From: Aquarana catesbeiana
Lineage: Eukaryota > Chordata > Amphibia > Anura > Ranidae
Reading direction: 5' to 3'
Assembly (NCBI RefSeq): GCF_042186555.1
Contig: NC_133335.1
Span: 172,915,919 to 172,979,918, forward strand
DNA: 64,000 nt
Part shown: positions 44,042 to 55,357 of the stretch, piece by piece
Layout: every line of letters starts with the position of its first letter
How positions within the stretch are numbered: the stretch's first letter is position 1
Notes under the pieces: model-generated
Seen by the model: only the letters and a program-made list of their open reading frames with translations
Databases searched by the model: none
What the model was told of the DNA's origin: nothing
Program-made: the position numbers and the translations under genes

Positions 44042-46066
44042 TTTTTTTGGATATCTCAGATCCCTTCAAAGACTGCCTATGCTGATGCTGAGTGACTATC
44101 CCTGAGTAATTATCCTCTTCCTCCTCAATCATCACGCTGATAGCTTGTAAGAACATTTTTGGTTCTGGGCGCCACCACCAGTGCCTAAGGCACAATTTTT
44201 CTGCCCCTGTTTAACAGGGGCGTGTAATTACAATTTTTGATGCAATACTTTGCAGCAGGGCTCGTTCCTGCGTTCCAACTAGAGTGTCTGTGAGGGGTTG
44301 CAGTGTTGTGGCACCAGCACCAGTGCCTAAGGCACAATTTTTCTGCCCCTGTTTAACAGGGGCGTGTAATTACAATTTTTGATGCAATACTTTGCAGCAG
44401 GGCTCGTTCCTGCGTTCCAACTAGAGTGCCTGTGAGGGGTTGCAGTGTTGTGGCACCAGCACCAGTGCCTAAGGCCCAATTTTTCTGCCCCTGTTTAACA
44501 GGGGCGTGTAATTACAATTTTTGATGCAATACTTTGCAGCAGGGCTCGTTCCTGCGTTCTAACTAGAGTGTCTGTGAGGGGTTGCAGTGTTGTGGCACCA
44601 GTGCCTAAGGCCCAATTTTTCTGCCCCTGTTTAACAGGGGCGTGTAATTACAATTTTTGATACAATACTTTGCAGCAGGGCTCGTTCCTGCGTTCCAACT
44701 AGAGTGTCTGTGAGGGGTTGCAGTGTTCTGGCACCAGCACCACCACCACCACCACCAAAGGCCCAATTTTTCTGCCCCTGTTCAACAGGGGCATGTAATT
44801 ACAATTCTTGATCTAATATTTCACAGCAGGGCTCATTTCTGCACCCACCAAGAGCGAGTGAGGACTTACAGTGTTGTGGCACCAGCACCACCACCACCAA
44901 AGGCCCAGTTTTTCTGCCCCTGTTCAACAGGGGCATGTAATTACAATTCTTGATCTAATATTTCACAGCAGGGCCTTGTGAGGGCTTACGTTGTTGTGGC
45001 CACAACAACACCTAAGGCCCAAATTTCTGCTGAGTATATAGGGCAGGCCCCTACTTTCAAACATCTAACTTACAAACGACTCCTACTTGCAAACGGAAGG
45101 AGACAACAGGAAGTGAGATGAAATCTACCCCTAGGAAGGGAAATTCTCTCCTGTAAGAGTTAATATGGGAAAAACATTTCTCCTTTCCACTGACGCTTTC
45201 CAATCCTTGTTCCACAAAAAAACCCAAATTCTCAAAAAACATTTGTCATTGGGACAAAAAGTGAGGTGAAATCTTCTAAAGAGGAGGAAAGACAGCAAAA
45301 CAAATGTCACAGGGGTGATAACCCTTCCCTATGTTTTCCAAAAAGCTTAAAAAAGATTTTTTGGCTGGAGCTAAACACGTTAAAAATGTACCCGTTCAAA
45401 ATGACAGATTCTACTTAACAACAAACCTACAGTCCCTGTCTTGTTTGCACCGCCTGTATACTGCTGTTCAGAGTATATAGGGCCTGGTGGCCCCACACCT
45501 TTCCTTATTTTAATTTGGGTGCGGGGTTCCCCTTAATATTCATACAAGACCCAAAGGGCCTGGTAATGGACTGGGGGGTACCCATGCCATTTGTCTCACT
45601 GATTTTCATCCATATTGCCAGGACCCGACATTACATTAAACCCGCAAGCAGTTTTAAATGAGATTTTTTCCTTTAAAAATGACATTTGGTGCAGGGACTG
45701 TTCTAAACACGGGAAACACGTGCCACTTTACAGGCATACTATAGACACCCCCCAGGTACGATATTTAAAGGAATATTTCACTTTTTTTTTTTTTTTTACT
45801 TTAAGCATCATTAAAATCACTGCTCCCGAAAAAACGGCCATTTTTAAAAGTTTTTTTTGCATTGATACATGTCCCCTGGGGTAGGACACGGGTCCCCAAA
45901 CCCTTTTTAGGACAATACCATGCAAATTAGCCTTTAAAATGAGCACTTTTGATTTCGAACGTTCGAGTCCCATAGACGTCAATGGGGTTCTAACGTTCGT
46001 GCGAACTTTCGGTCCGTTCGCAGGTTCTGGTGCGAACCGAACCGGGTGGTGTTCGGCTCATCTCTA
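44042..46066 (+). repeat. hAT-B 3' region with tandem array
   Basis: 44170-45000 has six to seven copies of the ~140-bp unit seen in hAT-A, with extra CAC-triplet runs near 44736 and 44885. 45000-45500 and 45500-46066 match 27580-28620. No second gene is seen. Confidence 0.8.
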
Positions 46067-46189
46067 TCCCTCACCTCCGTCCACATCTAAAAAAAAGGTT
46101 TGCCTATAGTAATGTATGAATATGTCCCAAAAGCATGTAATACTTTGATGTAAAAATAGCACTTAAAGTAATATTAAACCCTTTTTTTT

Positions 46190-46440
46190 AACCACCTCAA
46201 TACAGTGCACTTACACCCTCTTCCTACCCAGCTTTCAGCGCTGTCACACTTTGAATGACAATTACGCGGTCATGCAACACTGTAACCATGTGAAATTGTT
46301 AGCATTTTCTTCACACAGATAGAGCTTTCTTTTGGTGGTATTCAATCACTCCTGGGTTTTTTATTTTTTCCTAAAAAAAAAGACCAAATATTTTGAAAAA
46401 AAAAAGTTTTTCTTGAGTGAATTTTGTAAATAAGTCATTT
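46190..46440 (+). repeat. Dispersed ranid-type repeat, degraded copy
   Basis: AACCACCTCAA, GCGGTCATGCAACACTGTA, ATAGAGCTTTCTTTTGGTGG and AAAAAGACCAAATATTTTG align with 58755-59000. Non-coding. Confidence 0.6.
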
Positions 46441-46444
46441 TTCT

Positions 46445-46950
46445 CGTTCACTGATGAGCACTGATGAGGCAGCACTAATGGGCACTGATAAGGTGGCACT
46501 TATGGGCACTGATTAGGTGGCACTGATGAGGAGGAGGCACGAATATGCCGCACTTATAGGCACTGATAGGTGGCACTGATATGTGGCACTTATGAGCACT
46601 GATAGGCGGCACTGATGGGTGGCATTGCTGGGCACTGGGCACAATAATGGGGCACTGGTGGGCACAGATAGGCAGCACTGGTGGGAACAGATAGACGGCA
46701 CGGATAGGCGGCACTGATGGGCACTGATGGGCATTGATGGGCAGCAGTGATGAGCATTGATGGGCAGCAGTGATAGGCATTGATGGCCAGCACTGATAGC
46801 CAGCACAGACTGGCATCACTAATGGCCCCTGATTGCTGGCACTTGTGTGCTCAGATTGGTGGTAATTGTGGCCACTGGTTGGCACTGATTGCTGGCAGTG
46901 GTGGGCAATCATTGCTGGCACTGGTGGGCACTTAAATTGTAATCAGGGCA
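46445..46950 (+). repeat. GGCACTGATGGGCACTGAT-type minisatellite
   Basis: Irregular tandem copies of a ~10-17-bp unit built on GGCACTGAT and GGGCACTGA. Open frames on the minus strand (46475-46921) are alternating Cys/His/Pro/Ile repeats produced by it and are not genes. Confidence 0.85.
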
Positions 46951-46963
46951 CTGATGATCAGTG

Positions 46964-48264
46964 TAAACCACAAAAAATTACCGCGCTACTCTTAAAGATG
47001 TGCTACTAATAATTAGTAGGATATTTCAAGCTGCAGTCCTAAAGTGAGGTGTGCACACATATATACAAAGAAAAATCAAAAAAAGACTGCGCTAAAAAGA
47101 GAACACATAATTGACAACATATATGATTATGTAGATAATAAAAAATTCAATCAATCAGGTGATCAAAACAAATATTGTGAGTATAAACAATACAGTAAAA
47201 ATGAATTATCAATGTAGTAAACCAAGTATAACACAAAATTGTAATATTGAAAACAAATGTGTCAAATGGCAAAAAGTATCCAAAAGTATAGTGGAAATGT
47301 TCGAAGGGAATTAGTCCTTAGAGCCAAAGCAGATAGAATAGGTGATCCTACGGTTAAACACCCAGCACCCATGTACGCTTACCAGAGGTAAGCTAGATAA
47401 CAGCTTATCTGTGGACATCCACACAGGGGACACAACTCCTTAGATCTCCTCACACGGAAGGGGCAGACAGGAACTTTCTTTCAGCAAACCTCAAACAGCA
47501 TGCCATGGGGACCCAGAAGAATAAAAAATTTCCTCCATAGTGTGAATCCGTAAAACCATTTATTAAAATAAGGGTAAATACACTTACATAAAATCCTAGT
47601 ATAAAGATCAAGAGAACAGCCGGCCGGCTTGCATACACCCGTTCTAACGAGATAGGATAGAACGGGTGTATGCAAGCCGGCCGGCTGTTCTCTTGATCTT
47701 TATACTAGGATTTTATGTAAGTGTATTTACCCTTATTTTAATAAATGGTTTTACGGATTCACACTATGGAGGAAATTTTTTATTCTTCTGGGTCCCCCTG
47801 GCATGCTGTTTGAGGTTTGCTGAAAGAAAGTTCCTGTCTGCCCCTTCCGTGTGAGGAGATCTAAGGAGTTGTGTCCCCTGTGTGGATGTCCACAGATAAG
47901 CTGTTATCTAGCTTACCTCTGGTAAGCGTACATCTATTAAGGTGGAGGATTTCTCACTGGGAGCTGGGTGTTTAACCGTAGGATCACCTATTCTATCTGC
48001 TTTGGCTCTAAGGACTAATTCCCTTCGAACATTTCCACTATACTTTTGGATACTTTTTGCCATTTGACACATTTGTTTTCAATATTACAATTTTGTGTTA
48101 TACTTGGTTTACTACATTGATAATTCATTTTTGCTGTATTGTTTATACTCACAATATTTGTTTTGATCACCTGATTGATTGAATTTTTTATTATCTACAT
48201 AATCATATATGTTGTCAATTATGTGTTCTCTTTTTAGCGCAGTCTTTTTTTGATTTTTCTTTGT
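46964..48264. mobile_element. 1.3-kb palindromic insertion with 14-bp target duplication
   Basis: Flanked by exact ACTGATGATCAGTG at 46950-46963 and 48265-48278. The left arm (about 47075-47646) and right arm (47658-48255) are near-perfect reverse complements around an 11-bp spacer (47647-47657). The right arm has ~20 extra bases near 47935-47958, and the left end has ~100 bp with no partner. A 62-codon frame occurs twice (47450-47638 minus, 47666-47854 plus) only because of the palindrome. The duplication size suggests a reverse-transcribed insertion. Confidence 0.85.
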
Positions 48265-48278
48265 ACTGATGATCAGTG

Positions 48279-48436
48279 CCCTGATTACATACCTAGCTGC
48301 CCCCTGTGAGGAGATGCCACTGATCGGCTCTTCTCTCCTCACACTCTGTCAGTGTGAGGCAAGGAGCGCCGATTACCGGCATCTCCGTGTTTACATGTGA
48401 CCGGCTGTGATTGGACACAGCCAATCACATGGTTAA
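48279..48436 (+). repeat. Dispersed repeat segment
   Basis: Contains CTGCCCCCTGTGAGGAGATG and GTGATTGGACACAGCCAATC. It continues at 48919 (AAAGAGCCGCGGCCGCGGCT), the two parts being separated by a TTAA-flanked MITE. Confidence 0.5.
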
Positions 48437-48918
48437 AGCGGGAGTCCGGCGACCAATCTTTTTTTTTTTTTTTAGGTCATTGAGACACTTTGCTAACTCT
48501 AAAATAATACTCACAGTTTGGGTGTAATATTTCCGCCTCTGTCTGTTTTCATACTGAAGAATAACTTAAAAAATGTGATGCTGGCTGTTTCCATCTTGCT
48601 TGTGGGCATGTGAAGCCCACAAGCATTGATTTCCAGGATGCGGTGAATGCTGTTCATTCACAGCTTGTTCACACGCATGATCATTGTTCCCGCACTGAAT
48701 CTTGGGAAGCCTGACACTAAGATCCCAGGAGACAGTGCGGCGCCGGGGAAAGGCAATAAACACGCCTACTCCCATGGGAGGAGAGACAGAAAGTGCCACA
48801 ATAAAGTACAATATAAAGGTAATTACAGCGATAAAAAAATTTTCGTGTGGCATTTGAACATCTATGCAATTAACTGAAGGGGGTAAGATTAAGTTAAAAG
48901 TTTGAGTGGAACCCCGCT
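48437..48918 (+). mobile_element. TTAA-flanked MITE
   Basis: TTAA at 48433-48436 and 48919-48922 flank inverted ends AGCGGGAGTCC and GGAACCCCGCT. Non-coding, ~480 bp. TTAA targets are used by Kolobok/T2 and by piggyBac; the termini were not enough to choose. Confidence 0.7.
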
Positions 48919-48922
48919 TTAA

Positions 48923-49666
48923 AGAGCCGCGGCCGCGGCTCTTTACAGAGATCGGGGGCATCCTGTGGAGCCACCCTTACATGGAGAGACTGGAGCTGTG
49001 TATACCTACGCTGTGCGCATGAATAGAAACACACAGCCTAGGATGGCAGGGCACTTCCCTACTACTCCCCCCCCCCCCCTTGTCCCAGCTAACAGACTGA
49101 CGACTGTACTGTCCACGGTTGACTCTTTCCTGTGAAGACCAGAAGTTCAGGAAAGCAGCACTGAGAGAGTAGGAGGCAGCAGCATTGTAAATTGTAAACT
49201 GCAAGTGCTGGGGTAAGAATTTTTATTTTATTATGCTCAATGTATTGACCTAAAAATTCTGAGGGTTTAATACTACTTTAAGGCTTCCATTTCTCAATAA
49301 AATGATTTAAGGATAAAAAAAGAACCAATAAATTGTAGGATATACAGGTTCAGAGCTGTGACTGCAAGGACAGATGAGCTATTGAGATGACAATGTCAAT
49401 GACAATGGTTGGGATGAATCAGTTGACTGGTGAATTGCAGTTTTGGGAATAGCACCTCTCTTGTACTACAGGTGCCGCTATGTCTGCACTCCCTTCCCCC
49501 CATCATTATTACTTTCTCTCCTGATTTTTATATTGGGTTGTGTGGGCAATAAAATGTCTCTTGTCAGTGCCACTTACAATGCTATCATTCTTTTTTAATG
49601 ATGAAGCTACCTTTTCTATAAAAAAAAAGCATGCAGTATGGTGAAATCCTGAAAGCGAATATACAT
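48923..49666 (+). other. Non-coding stretch
   Basis: GC-rich AGCCGCGGCCGCGGCT palindrome at 48924, a C-run at 49066, then AT-rich sequence. No gene is supported. Confidence 0.5.
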
Positions 49667-50908
49667 TTTGTATATAAACATTTTATAATTAACCTGTTGA
49701 CGCAGTATGAACAGTAAAAAATGAGCACCTAATTAACTAACACACTACACTAGCTACTCAATGTTTGTTGCAAGTGCTAGAAAAACTATTCTGACATCAA
49801 AGAATCAGTGTTACTGTGCAGTCTATAATACCAGAACATTACATTAGAATAATACAGTAGTGTGAAAAAGTTTCAGACACTTGTGAAAAAATGCTACAAA
49901 GCTAGAATGACTTCAAAAATATGTAATGAATACTTTTTATTAATCAATAATCCTTCTGGGACCTACATTAAATAGAAAATATAAAGCAATAATTGGTGTG
50001 ACTACCATTTGCTTTTAACACAGCAGCGATTTTCCCATGCAATGCTGAGAAAAGGTCACCTGGTGCCCAGGGTGAAGAGGCTAAACTGCTCCCCCTCATC
50101 TGTGCTGTGCACACCCAATCATCATACCCAAGTACAGAGCGCAGGGGTCAGAAGTGTGTAATGTACATGTAGCCCTACCCTCGTAAAGGGCCGATGATAG
50201 AATCGGTACCCCACTGGTTGCCCCGACTCTGAAAGACCTCTGACACCCTGGGTTCAGTCATTTTTACCAACTATCACCGAAATAATAAACTTACAGAATG
50301 TTAGTGGAACAATTTAGATTTGTTTACTGAGGCAAAAGTGGCACATAGAAAAGCATAACATAAGACTGTACGTCATAAAGGTATCTAGTCAGGGCCGGAC
50401 TGGGAATAAAAACCAGCCCTGGAAATAATTTCATACCAGTCCCATAGCATTTTTATACCAGCCCAACCACATAACGTCATTATTTTCTTGTTCACAAAAG
50501 GGAAAACCGTGCATTTTAAAGCACACTTTAAGAGTGTATTATATATAGATAAGAGAGACATGGCATTTACAAAGAGCACCAATTTTTTACTGGCAAAAAT
50601 CATGCCATTTACTGGCACATTTTTTACTGACACTGCAAAAAAAAGGTGCCTAAAATGGGAGATTAATATAACCCAGCACAGAGTTCCCCCATATATCAGG
50701 AGGATTCCCCTTTACAGTGCAAGGGAACTCTGACATAAAGGGGAACATTGCATGATCTAAGCAGGAACTCTGATATAAAAGGGGGGCACTGGTGACCAGA
50801 GACCCCACTTATATCAGAGTCCACTGCATTCCCCTTTACATCAGAGTTCTCACTTACATCAGGGTCTGCAGCATTACCCTTTACATCAGAGTTCCCCCTT
50901 GCACTGTA
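49667..50908 (+). repeat. Segmental duplication, copy 2, block B with hAT-A empty site
   Basis: Collinear with 21548-22584 joined directly to 28629-28839. At 50695-50702 there is a single ATCAGGAG where copy 1 has hAT-A and two copies of this octamer. Contains the same Tc1-type fragment at about 49856-50080. Confidence 0.95.
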
Positions 50909-51299
50909 AGGTGGAATCCTGCAGACTATGATGTAAATGGGAACTCTGGGAATGTGGGGAGGACTCCAATGACCAGAGACCACCTTCCGCAGAAAGAAAA
51001 CACTAAGGTAAGGGGGTATACTGATATAAGGGGGAAACCTTTATATCAGTGCCCCCTTACAATATTGTATTGACAACCCCCCCCCCCCAGGCTGACCTGG
51101 CGGCGCTATCACTGACCTCCTCTCAGGTGCACCATGCAGGGCTCAGTCAGTCGGCTCCAGCTTGGTGGCTCTTGTTTTATCCCATAGTTTCCTCTCCACA
51201 GTCCATACATGTCTGACTTCTCCCATGACCCCCATCCCTGAGGCACTCCCACTCTTGACTCCTCTCCAGACTGCAGACGTGATATAAGACAAGAGATGG
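50909..51299 (+). other. Non-coding stretch
   Basis: Short inverted copies of TTATATCAG/CTGATATAA near 51015-51050 continue the motif of block B; a C-run at 51077. No gene is seen. Confidence 0.5.
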
Positions 51300-52930
51300 T
51301 CAGAGGCTGCGGATGGTACAGGGGAGGTCAGAGGCTGCGTAAGGGATGACAGGGGAGGTCAGAGGCTGCGGAGGGGACAACAGGGGAGGTCAGAGGCTGC
51401 AGAGGGGACGACAGGGGAGGTCAGAGGCTGCGGAGGGGATGACAGGGGAGGTCAGAGACTGCGGAGAGGATAACAGGGGAGGTCAGAGGCTGCGGAGGAG
51501 ACGACAGGAGGTCACAGGCTGCAGATGGTACAGGGGAGGTCAGAGGCTGCGGAGTGGACGACAGGGGAGGTCAGAGGCTGTGGAGGGGACGACAGGGGAG
51601 GTCAGAGGCTGTGGAGGGGACGACAGGGGAGGTCAGAGGCTGCGGAGGGGACGACAGGAGGTTAGAGGCTGCGGATGGTACAGGGGAGGTCAGAGGCTGC
51701 AGATGGTACAGGGGAGGTCAGAGGCTGCGGAGGGGACGACAGGGGAGGTCAGAGGCTGCGGAGGGGATGACAGGGGAGGTCAGAGGCTGCGGAGGATAAG
51801 ACAGGGGAGATCAGAGGCTGCGGAGGGGACGACAGGAAGTCAGAGGCTGCAGAGGGGATGACAGGGGAGGTCAGAGGCTGCGGAGTAGATGACAGGGGAG
51901 GTCAGAGGCTGTGGAGGGGACGACAGGGGAGGTCAGAGGCTGCGGATGGTACAGGGGAGGTTAGAGGCTGCGGAGGTGGCGACAGGGGAGGTCAGAAGCT
52001 GCAGGGGGAACGACAAGGGAGGTCAGAGGCTGCGGAGGGGATGACAGGGGAGGTCAGAGGCTGCGGAGGGGATGACAGGGGAGGTCAGAGGCTGCGGAGG
52101 AGACGACAGGAGGTCACAGGCTGCAGATGGTACAGGGGAGGTCAGAGGCTGCGGAGTGGACGACAGGGGAGGTCAGAGGCTGTGGAGGGGACGACAGGGG
52201 AGGTCAGAGGCTGTGGAGGGGACGACAGGGGAGGTCAGAGGCTGCGGAGGGGACGACAGGAGGTTAGAGGCTGCGGATGGTACAGGGGAGGTCAGAGGCT
52301 GCAGATGGTACAGGGGAGGTCAGAGGCTGCGGAGGGGACGACAGGGGAGGTCAGAGGCTGCGGAGGGGATGACAGGGGAGGTCAGAGGCTGCGGAGGGGA
52401 AGACAGGGGAGATCAGAGGCTGCGGAGGGGACGACAGGAAGTCAGAGGCTGCGGAGGGGATGACAGGGGAGGTCAGAGGCTGCGGAGTAGATGACAGGGG
52501 AGGTCAGAGGCTGTGGAGGGGACGACAGGGGAGGTCAGAGGCTGCGGATGGTACAGGGGAGGTCAGAGGCTGCGGAGGTGGCGACAGGGGAGGTCAGAAG
52601 CTGCAGGGGGAACGACAAGGGAGGTCAGAGGCTGCGGAGGGGACAACAGGGGATGGTCAGAGGCTGCGGAGGGGATGACAGGGGAGGTCAGAGGCTGTGG
52701 AGGGGACGACAGGGGAGGTCAGAGGCTGCGGAGGGGGCGGGGGGGACAGGAGGTCGGAGGCTGCGGAGGGGATGATGGGAGGTCAGAGGCTGCGGGGGGG
52801 CGATGACAAGAGGTCAGAGGCTGCAGGGGGGGCGGACAGGAGGTTAGAGTCTGCAGGGGGGGGGAAACAGGAGGTCAGAGGCTGCGGGGGGGTGGACAGG
52901 ACGTCAGAGGCTGCAGGGGGGGGAACAGGA
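51300..52930 (+). repeat. 31-bp minisatellite with ~602-bp higher-order period
   Basis: More than 45 copies of AGGTCAGAGGCTGCGGAGG plus a variable GGACGACAGGGG end. Variant units recur at a fixed distance: GGAGTGGACGAC at 51551 and 52153, GGAGTAGATGAC at 51884 and 52486, CAGGGGGAACGACAAGG near 51991 and 52593. The long Gly/Arg/Glu frames (for example 51346-52806) are produced by the repeat and are not genes. Confidence 0.95.
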
Positions 52931-53062
52931 GCTAGTAAGGTAGGTGTGGGGCTCACGCTCATGATAAGTCCTCCTCAAGAACCAAGGCATCGGTCAGATC
53001 CACGGGCCAGGGTAGAAGAACCTAATGCGGCCTGCAAGTGTTGGATTGCAGCAGTCAGAAAC
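52931..53062 (-). repeat. Inverted copy of the PLE 3' region
   Basis: Reverse complement of about 56865-56990: GGTAGGTG, CTCATGATAAGTCCTC, GAACCAAGGCA, CGGTCAGATCCAC, GAAGAACCTAATG, CCTGCAAGTGTTGGA. Together with the 3' copy it brackets the PLE at 53567-56105. Confidence 0.75.
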
Positions 53063-53566
53063 CATGAATCAGACTGAGATAGAAGTACAGTTAATTCTCA
53101 CTTGTTTAATAATAATAAAAAAAGGTAAAACAGAGTAAACATAGTCAAAACATAGCCAGAGTTCAGGAACCGGAACGGATAGTCAGACAAGCCAAAACAT
53201 CAGGAAGCCAAAGATGAGCGTAGTAGAACAGCAAGCAGGATCTGGAGCCAGAAGGAATGTCAGCCAAGCAAGTTTTTAACAGGAACACAGGAGAGCATCT
53301 TTAGAGATGTAACCAAGGTGAAGGTAGAGATCTTCTGATCTGGACTACTTAAGTAGGCAGGACTGACAAGCAGGAAATCATCAACAGGTGAGTCGCTGTG
53401 GATAAATAGGAGCTGGCAATTAGCTGACAGCTGAGTGGCCAGCTCAGAGAACGAAGGGCTGAGCCCATCCCTGACAGCAGCTTGTACTGAAGCTTTGTAT
53501 AGAGCTGTGTATGCATATTTTTTTCAACTATGTAAAAAGACTGAACAGAACTCCAAATATGCTTTC
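53063..53566 (+). repeat. Unclassified dispersed repeat
   Basis: GAGTTCAGGAACCGGAAC, ATAGTCAGACAAGCC and a right end CCATCCCTGACAG; non-coding. 53491-53566 is A/T-rich leader to the PLE coding region. Confidence 0.4.
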
Positions 53567-53996
53567 TAGAATTTGAGCCCAGCAGAATCTTCTGCTTCTC
53601 TAGCCCTTACTAAACACACCGATCTTATTATAAAAGCAGCAGACAAAGGTGGCGGTATCATCATACAAAACAGGTTAGACTATATCTTAGAAGCCACTAG
53701 ATTACTTTCCGATACAAGTACATACCTTAAATTAAGTAAAGATCCATTACCCCAGTTTAAAATTGAAGCTGAATTCTTAGTGTCTAGTGCCCTTGATGAA
53801 GAATTATTAGCAAAACTTAGGCCTTACTCCTTCTGAGAGACTATTACCAAATGCCGTATTTTTATCACCTGCCCAAAATACACAAGAGTTTGGATAATCC
53901 CCCAGGCCGACCCATTGTTGCAGCCATGAACAGTATCACCACTGGATTTTTCCATTATATAGATCTTTTTTTGCAGCCGCTTGCGTAAAACCTTCC
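53567..53996 (+). pseudogene. Penelope-like element reverse transcriptase, N-terminal fragment
   Basis: The frame from 53573 carries IIKAADKGGGIII, then DYILEATRLLSD, the opening block of PLE reverse transcriptases. After the stop at 53834-53836 the next RT block (a PK.HKSLDNPPGRPI-like stretch and a following F..Y.D.FLQP stretch) can be followed in other frames to about 53990, where a Tc1 element has inserted. The catalytic RT core is not seen beyond it; it must be deleted. Confidence 0.75.
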
Positions 53997-54006
53997 CTCT
54001 TATATA

Positions 54007-54838
54007 CAGTCAGGTCCATAAATATTGGGACATCGACACAATTCTAATCTCTTTGGCTCTATACACCACCACAATGGATTTGAATGAAATGAACAATATG
54101 TGCTTTAACTGCACTTTCAGCAACTGTCTTCAGTTCCTGCTTGTTCTTGGGGCATTTTCCCTTCAGTTTTGTCTTCAGCAAGTGTAATGCATGCTCAATC
54201 GGATTCAGGTCAGGTGACTGACTTTGCCATTGCATAACATTCCACTTCTTTCCCTTAAAAAACTCTGGTTGCTTTCGCAGTATGCTTCAGGTCGTTGTCC
54301 ATCTGCACCGTGAAGCGCTGTCGTGAATGAGTTCTGAAGCATTTTGCTGAATATGAGCAAATAATATTGCCCGAAACACTTCAGAATTCATCCTGCTGCT
54401 TTTGTCAGCAGTCATATCATCAATAAATACAAGAGAATCAGTTCCATTGGCAGCCATACATGCCCACGGCATGACATTACCACCACCATGCTTCATTGAT
54501 GAGGTGGTATGCTTTGGATCATGAGCAGTTCCTTTCCTTCTCCATACTCTTCTCTTCCCATCACTCTGGTACAAGTTGATCTATCTTGGTATCATCTGTC
54601 CATAGGATGTTGTTCCAGAACTGTGAAGGCTTTTTTAGATGTTGTTTGGCAAACGCTAATCTGGCCTTCCTGTTTTTGAGGCTCGCCAATGGTTTACATC
54701 TTGTGGTGAACCCTCTGTATTCACTCTGGTGAAGTCTTCTCTTGATTGTTGACTTTGACACACATACACCTAACCTCCTGGAGTAATTGCGGCAATTTTT
54801 GCACATTTTAAAGACTTTGATGTAAGTGTAATGATTTT
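54007..54838 (-). mobile_element. Tc1-type transposon inserted in the PLE
   Basis: Begins CAGTCAGGTCCATAAATAT right after TA, the standard Tc1 end and target. The right terminus could not be found; the element seems truncated near 54838. Contains one broken transposase gene on the minus strand. Confidence 0.75.
54090..54806 (-). pseudogene. Tc1/mariner transposase, broken
   Basis: Cut-and-paste transposase. Minus strand: a helix-turn-helix-type stretch (VSKSTIKRRLHQ), then LAFAKQHLKKPSQFWNNILW with the catalytic TDDTK, a frame change near 54570, GGGNVMPWACM, DSLVFID, a further break near 54290, then QSPDLNPIEH (about 54193-54217), the third catalytic region, and a C-terminal tail to about 54090. 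The N-terminal DNA-binding domain is incomplete at the right edge. At least two frame breaks make it inactive. Confidence 0.8.
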
Positions 54839-55308
54839 AAACCTTTTAAATAAACCTTGCAGTATTACACTATATCCTCTCTTTCTTCACTTGCCCGAAC
54901 TTTACCTCTTCAATCACCTATGACTGAGTAAAGTATGCTGGACCCATAACAAGCGGTGGAGGGGAGAAGATTCCATTCTCTGAGGTACAACAGACAGAAG
55001 ACACCATCTTTATACACACAGGCGTATTTTTCATCTCTATTTGGTGAGTGGGGACCCAGGAGGGGAACATAGGAAGTCACCAAGATTGCACCAATGTGTC
55101 ACCAATCCCGTACTTCACAATAGATGAACTTTATTGATTGCACCTTACTTTGAATTACATTGTATGAATTTATTTGGCACTATAACACTTTGATGTAGGT
55201 AGGTGTAATTTATGTTTTAGAGAGGCAGCGCTGAGTATTCATTTCTTTTGGTCAGTTTTTTTGGGGTACTTACCTCACACTATAGCTGTAGCCTCATTGT
55301 ATATATAC

Positions 55309-55357
<49 letters not shown>

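Larger units (their letters stand above)
39099..46066 (+). mobile_element. hAT-B, second full-length hAT of the same family
   Basis: Begins TAGGGATGAGCT and ends AGCCGAACAC-complement/CTCATCTCTA, flanked by exact 8-bp duplications TCCCTCAC (39091-39098 and 46067-46074). Nearly identical to hAT-A in the gene but with longer left and right tandem arrays. The right terminal base pattern has one change (TCTCTA for TCCCTA). Confidence 0.95.
46163..49281. mobile_element. Possible TTAA-type MITE split by nested repeats
   Basis: TTAAAGTAATATTAAACCC at 46163 and GGGTTTAATACTACTTTAA ending at 49281 are inverted and both end in TTAA, as in frog T2/Kolobok-type MITEs. About 3 kb of other repeats lie between, so either a MITE was invaded or two separate MITE ends are seen by chance. 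Confidence 0.4.

Noticed and set aside
46475..46921. Cys/His-rich repetitive frames that look like metal-binding repeats
   Set aside because: Translation of a GGCACTGAT minisatellite in all three frames.
47450..47854. Identical 62-codon frame found twice with hydrophobic stretch
   Set aside because: Duplicate only because it lies in both arms of a palindrome; no start context or homology.
51346..52806. Long Gly/Arg/Glu-rich open frames
   Set aside because: They are generated by the 31-bp minisatellite, whose length is not a multiple of three, so all frames look alike. No gene signature.
51300..52930. CRISPR-like regular spacing
   Set aside because: Units are contiguous with no unique spacers, and the genome is eukaryotic by its element content.
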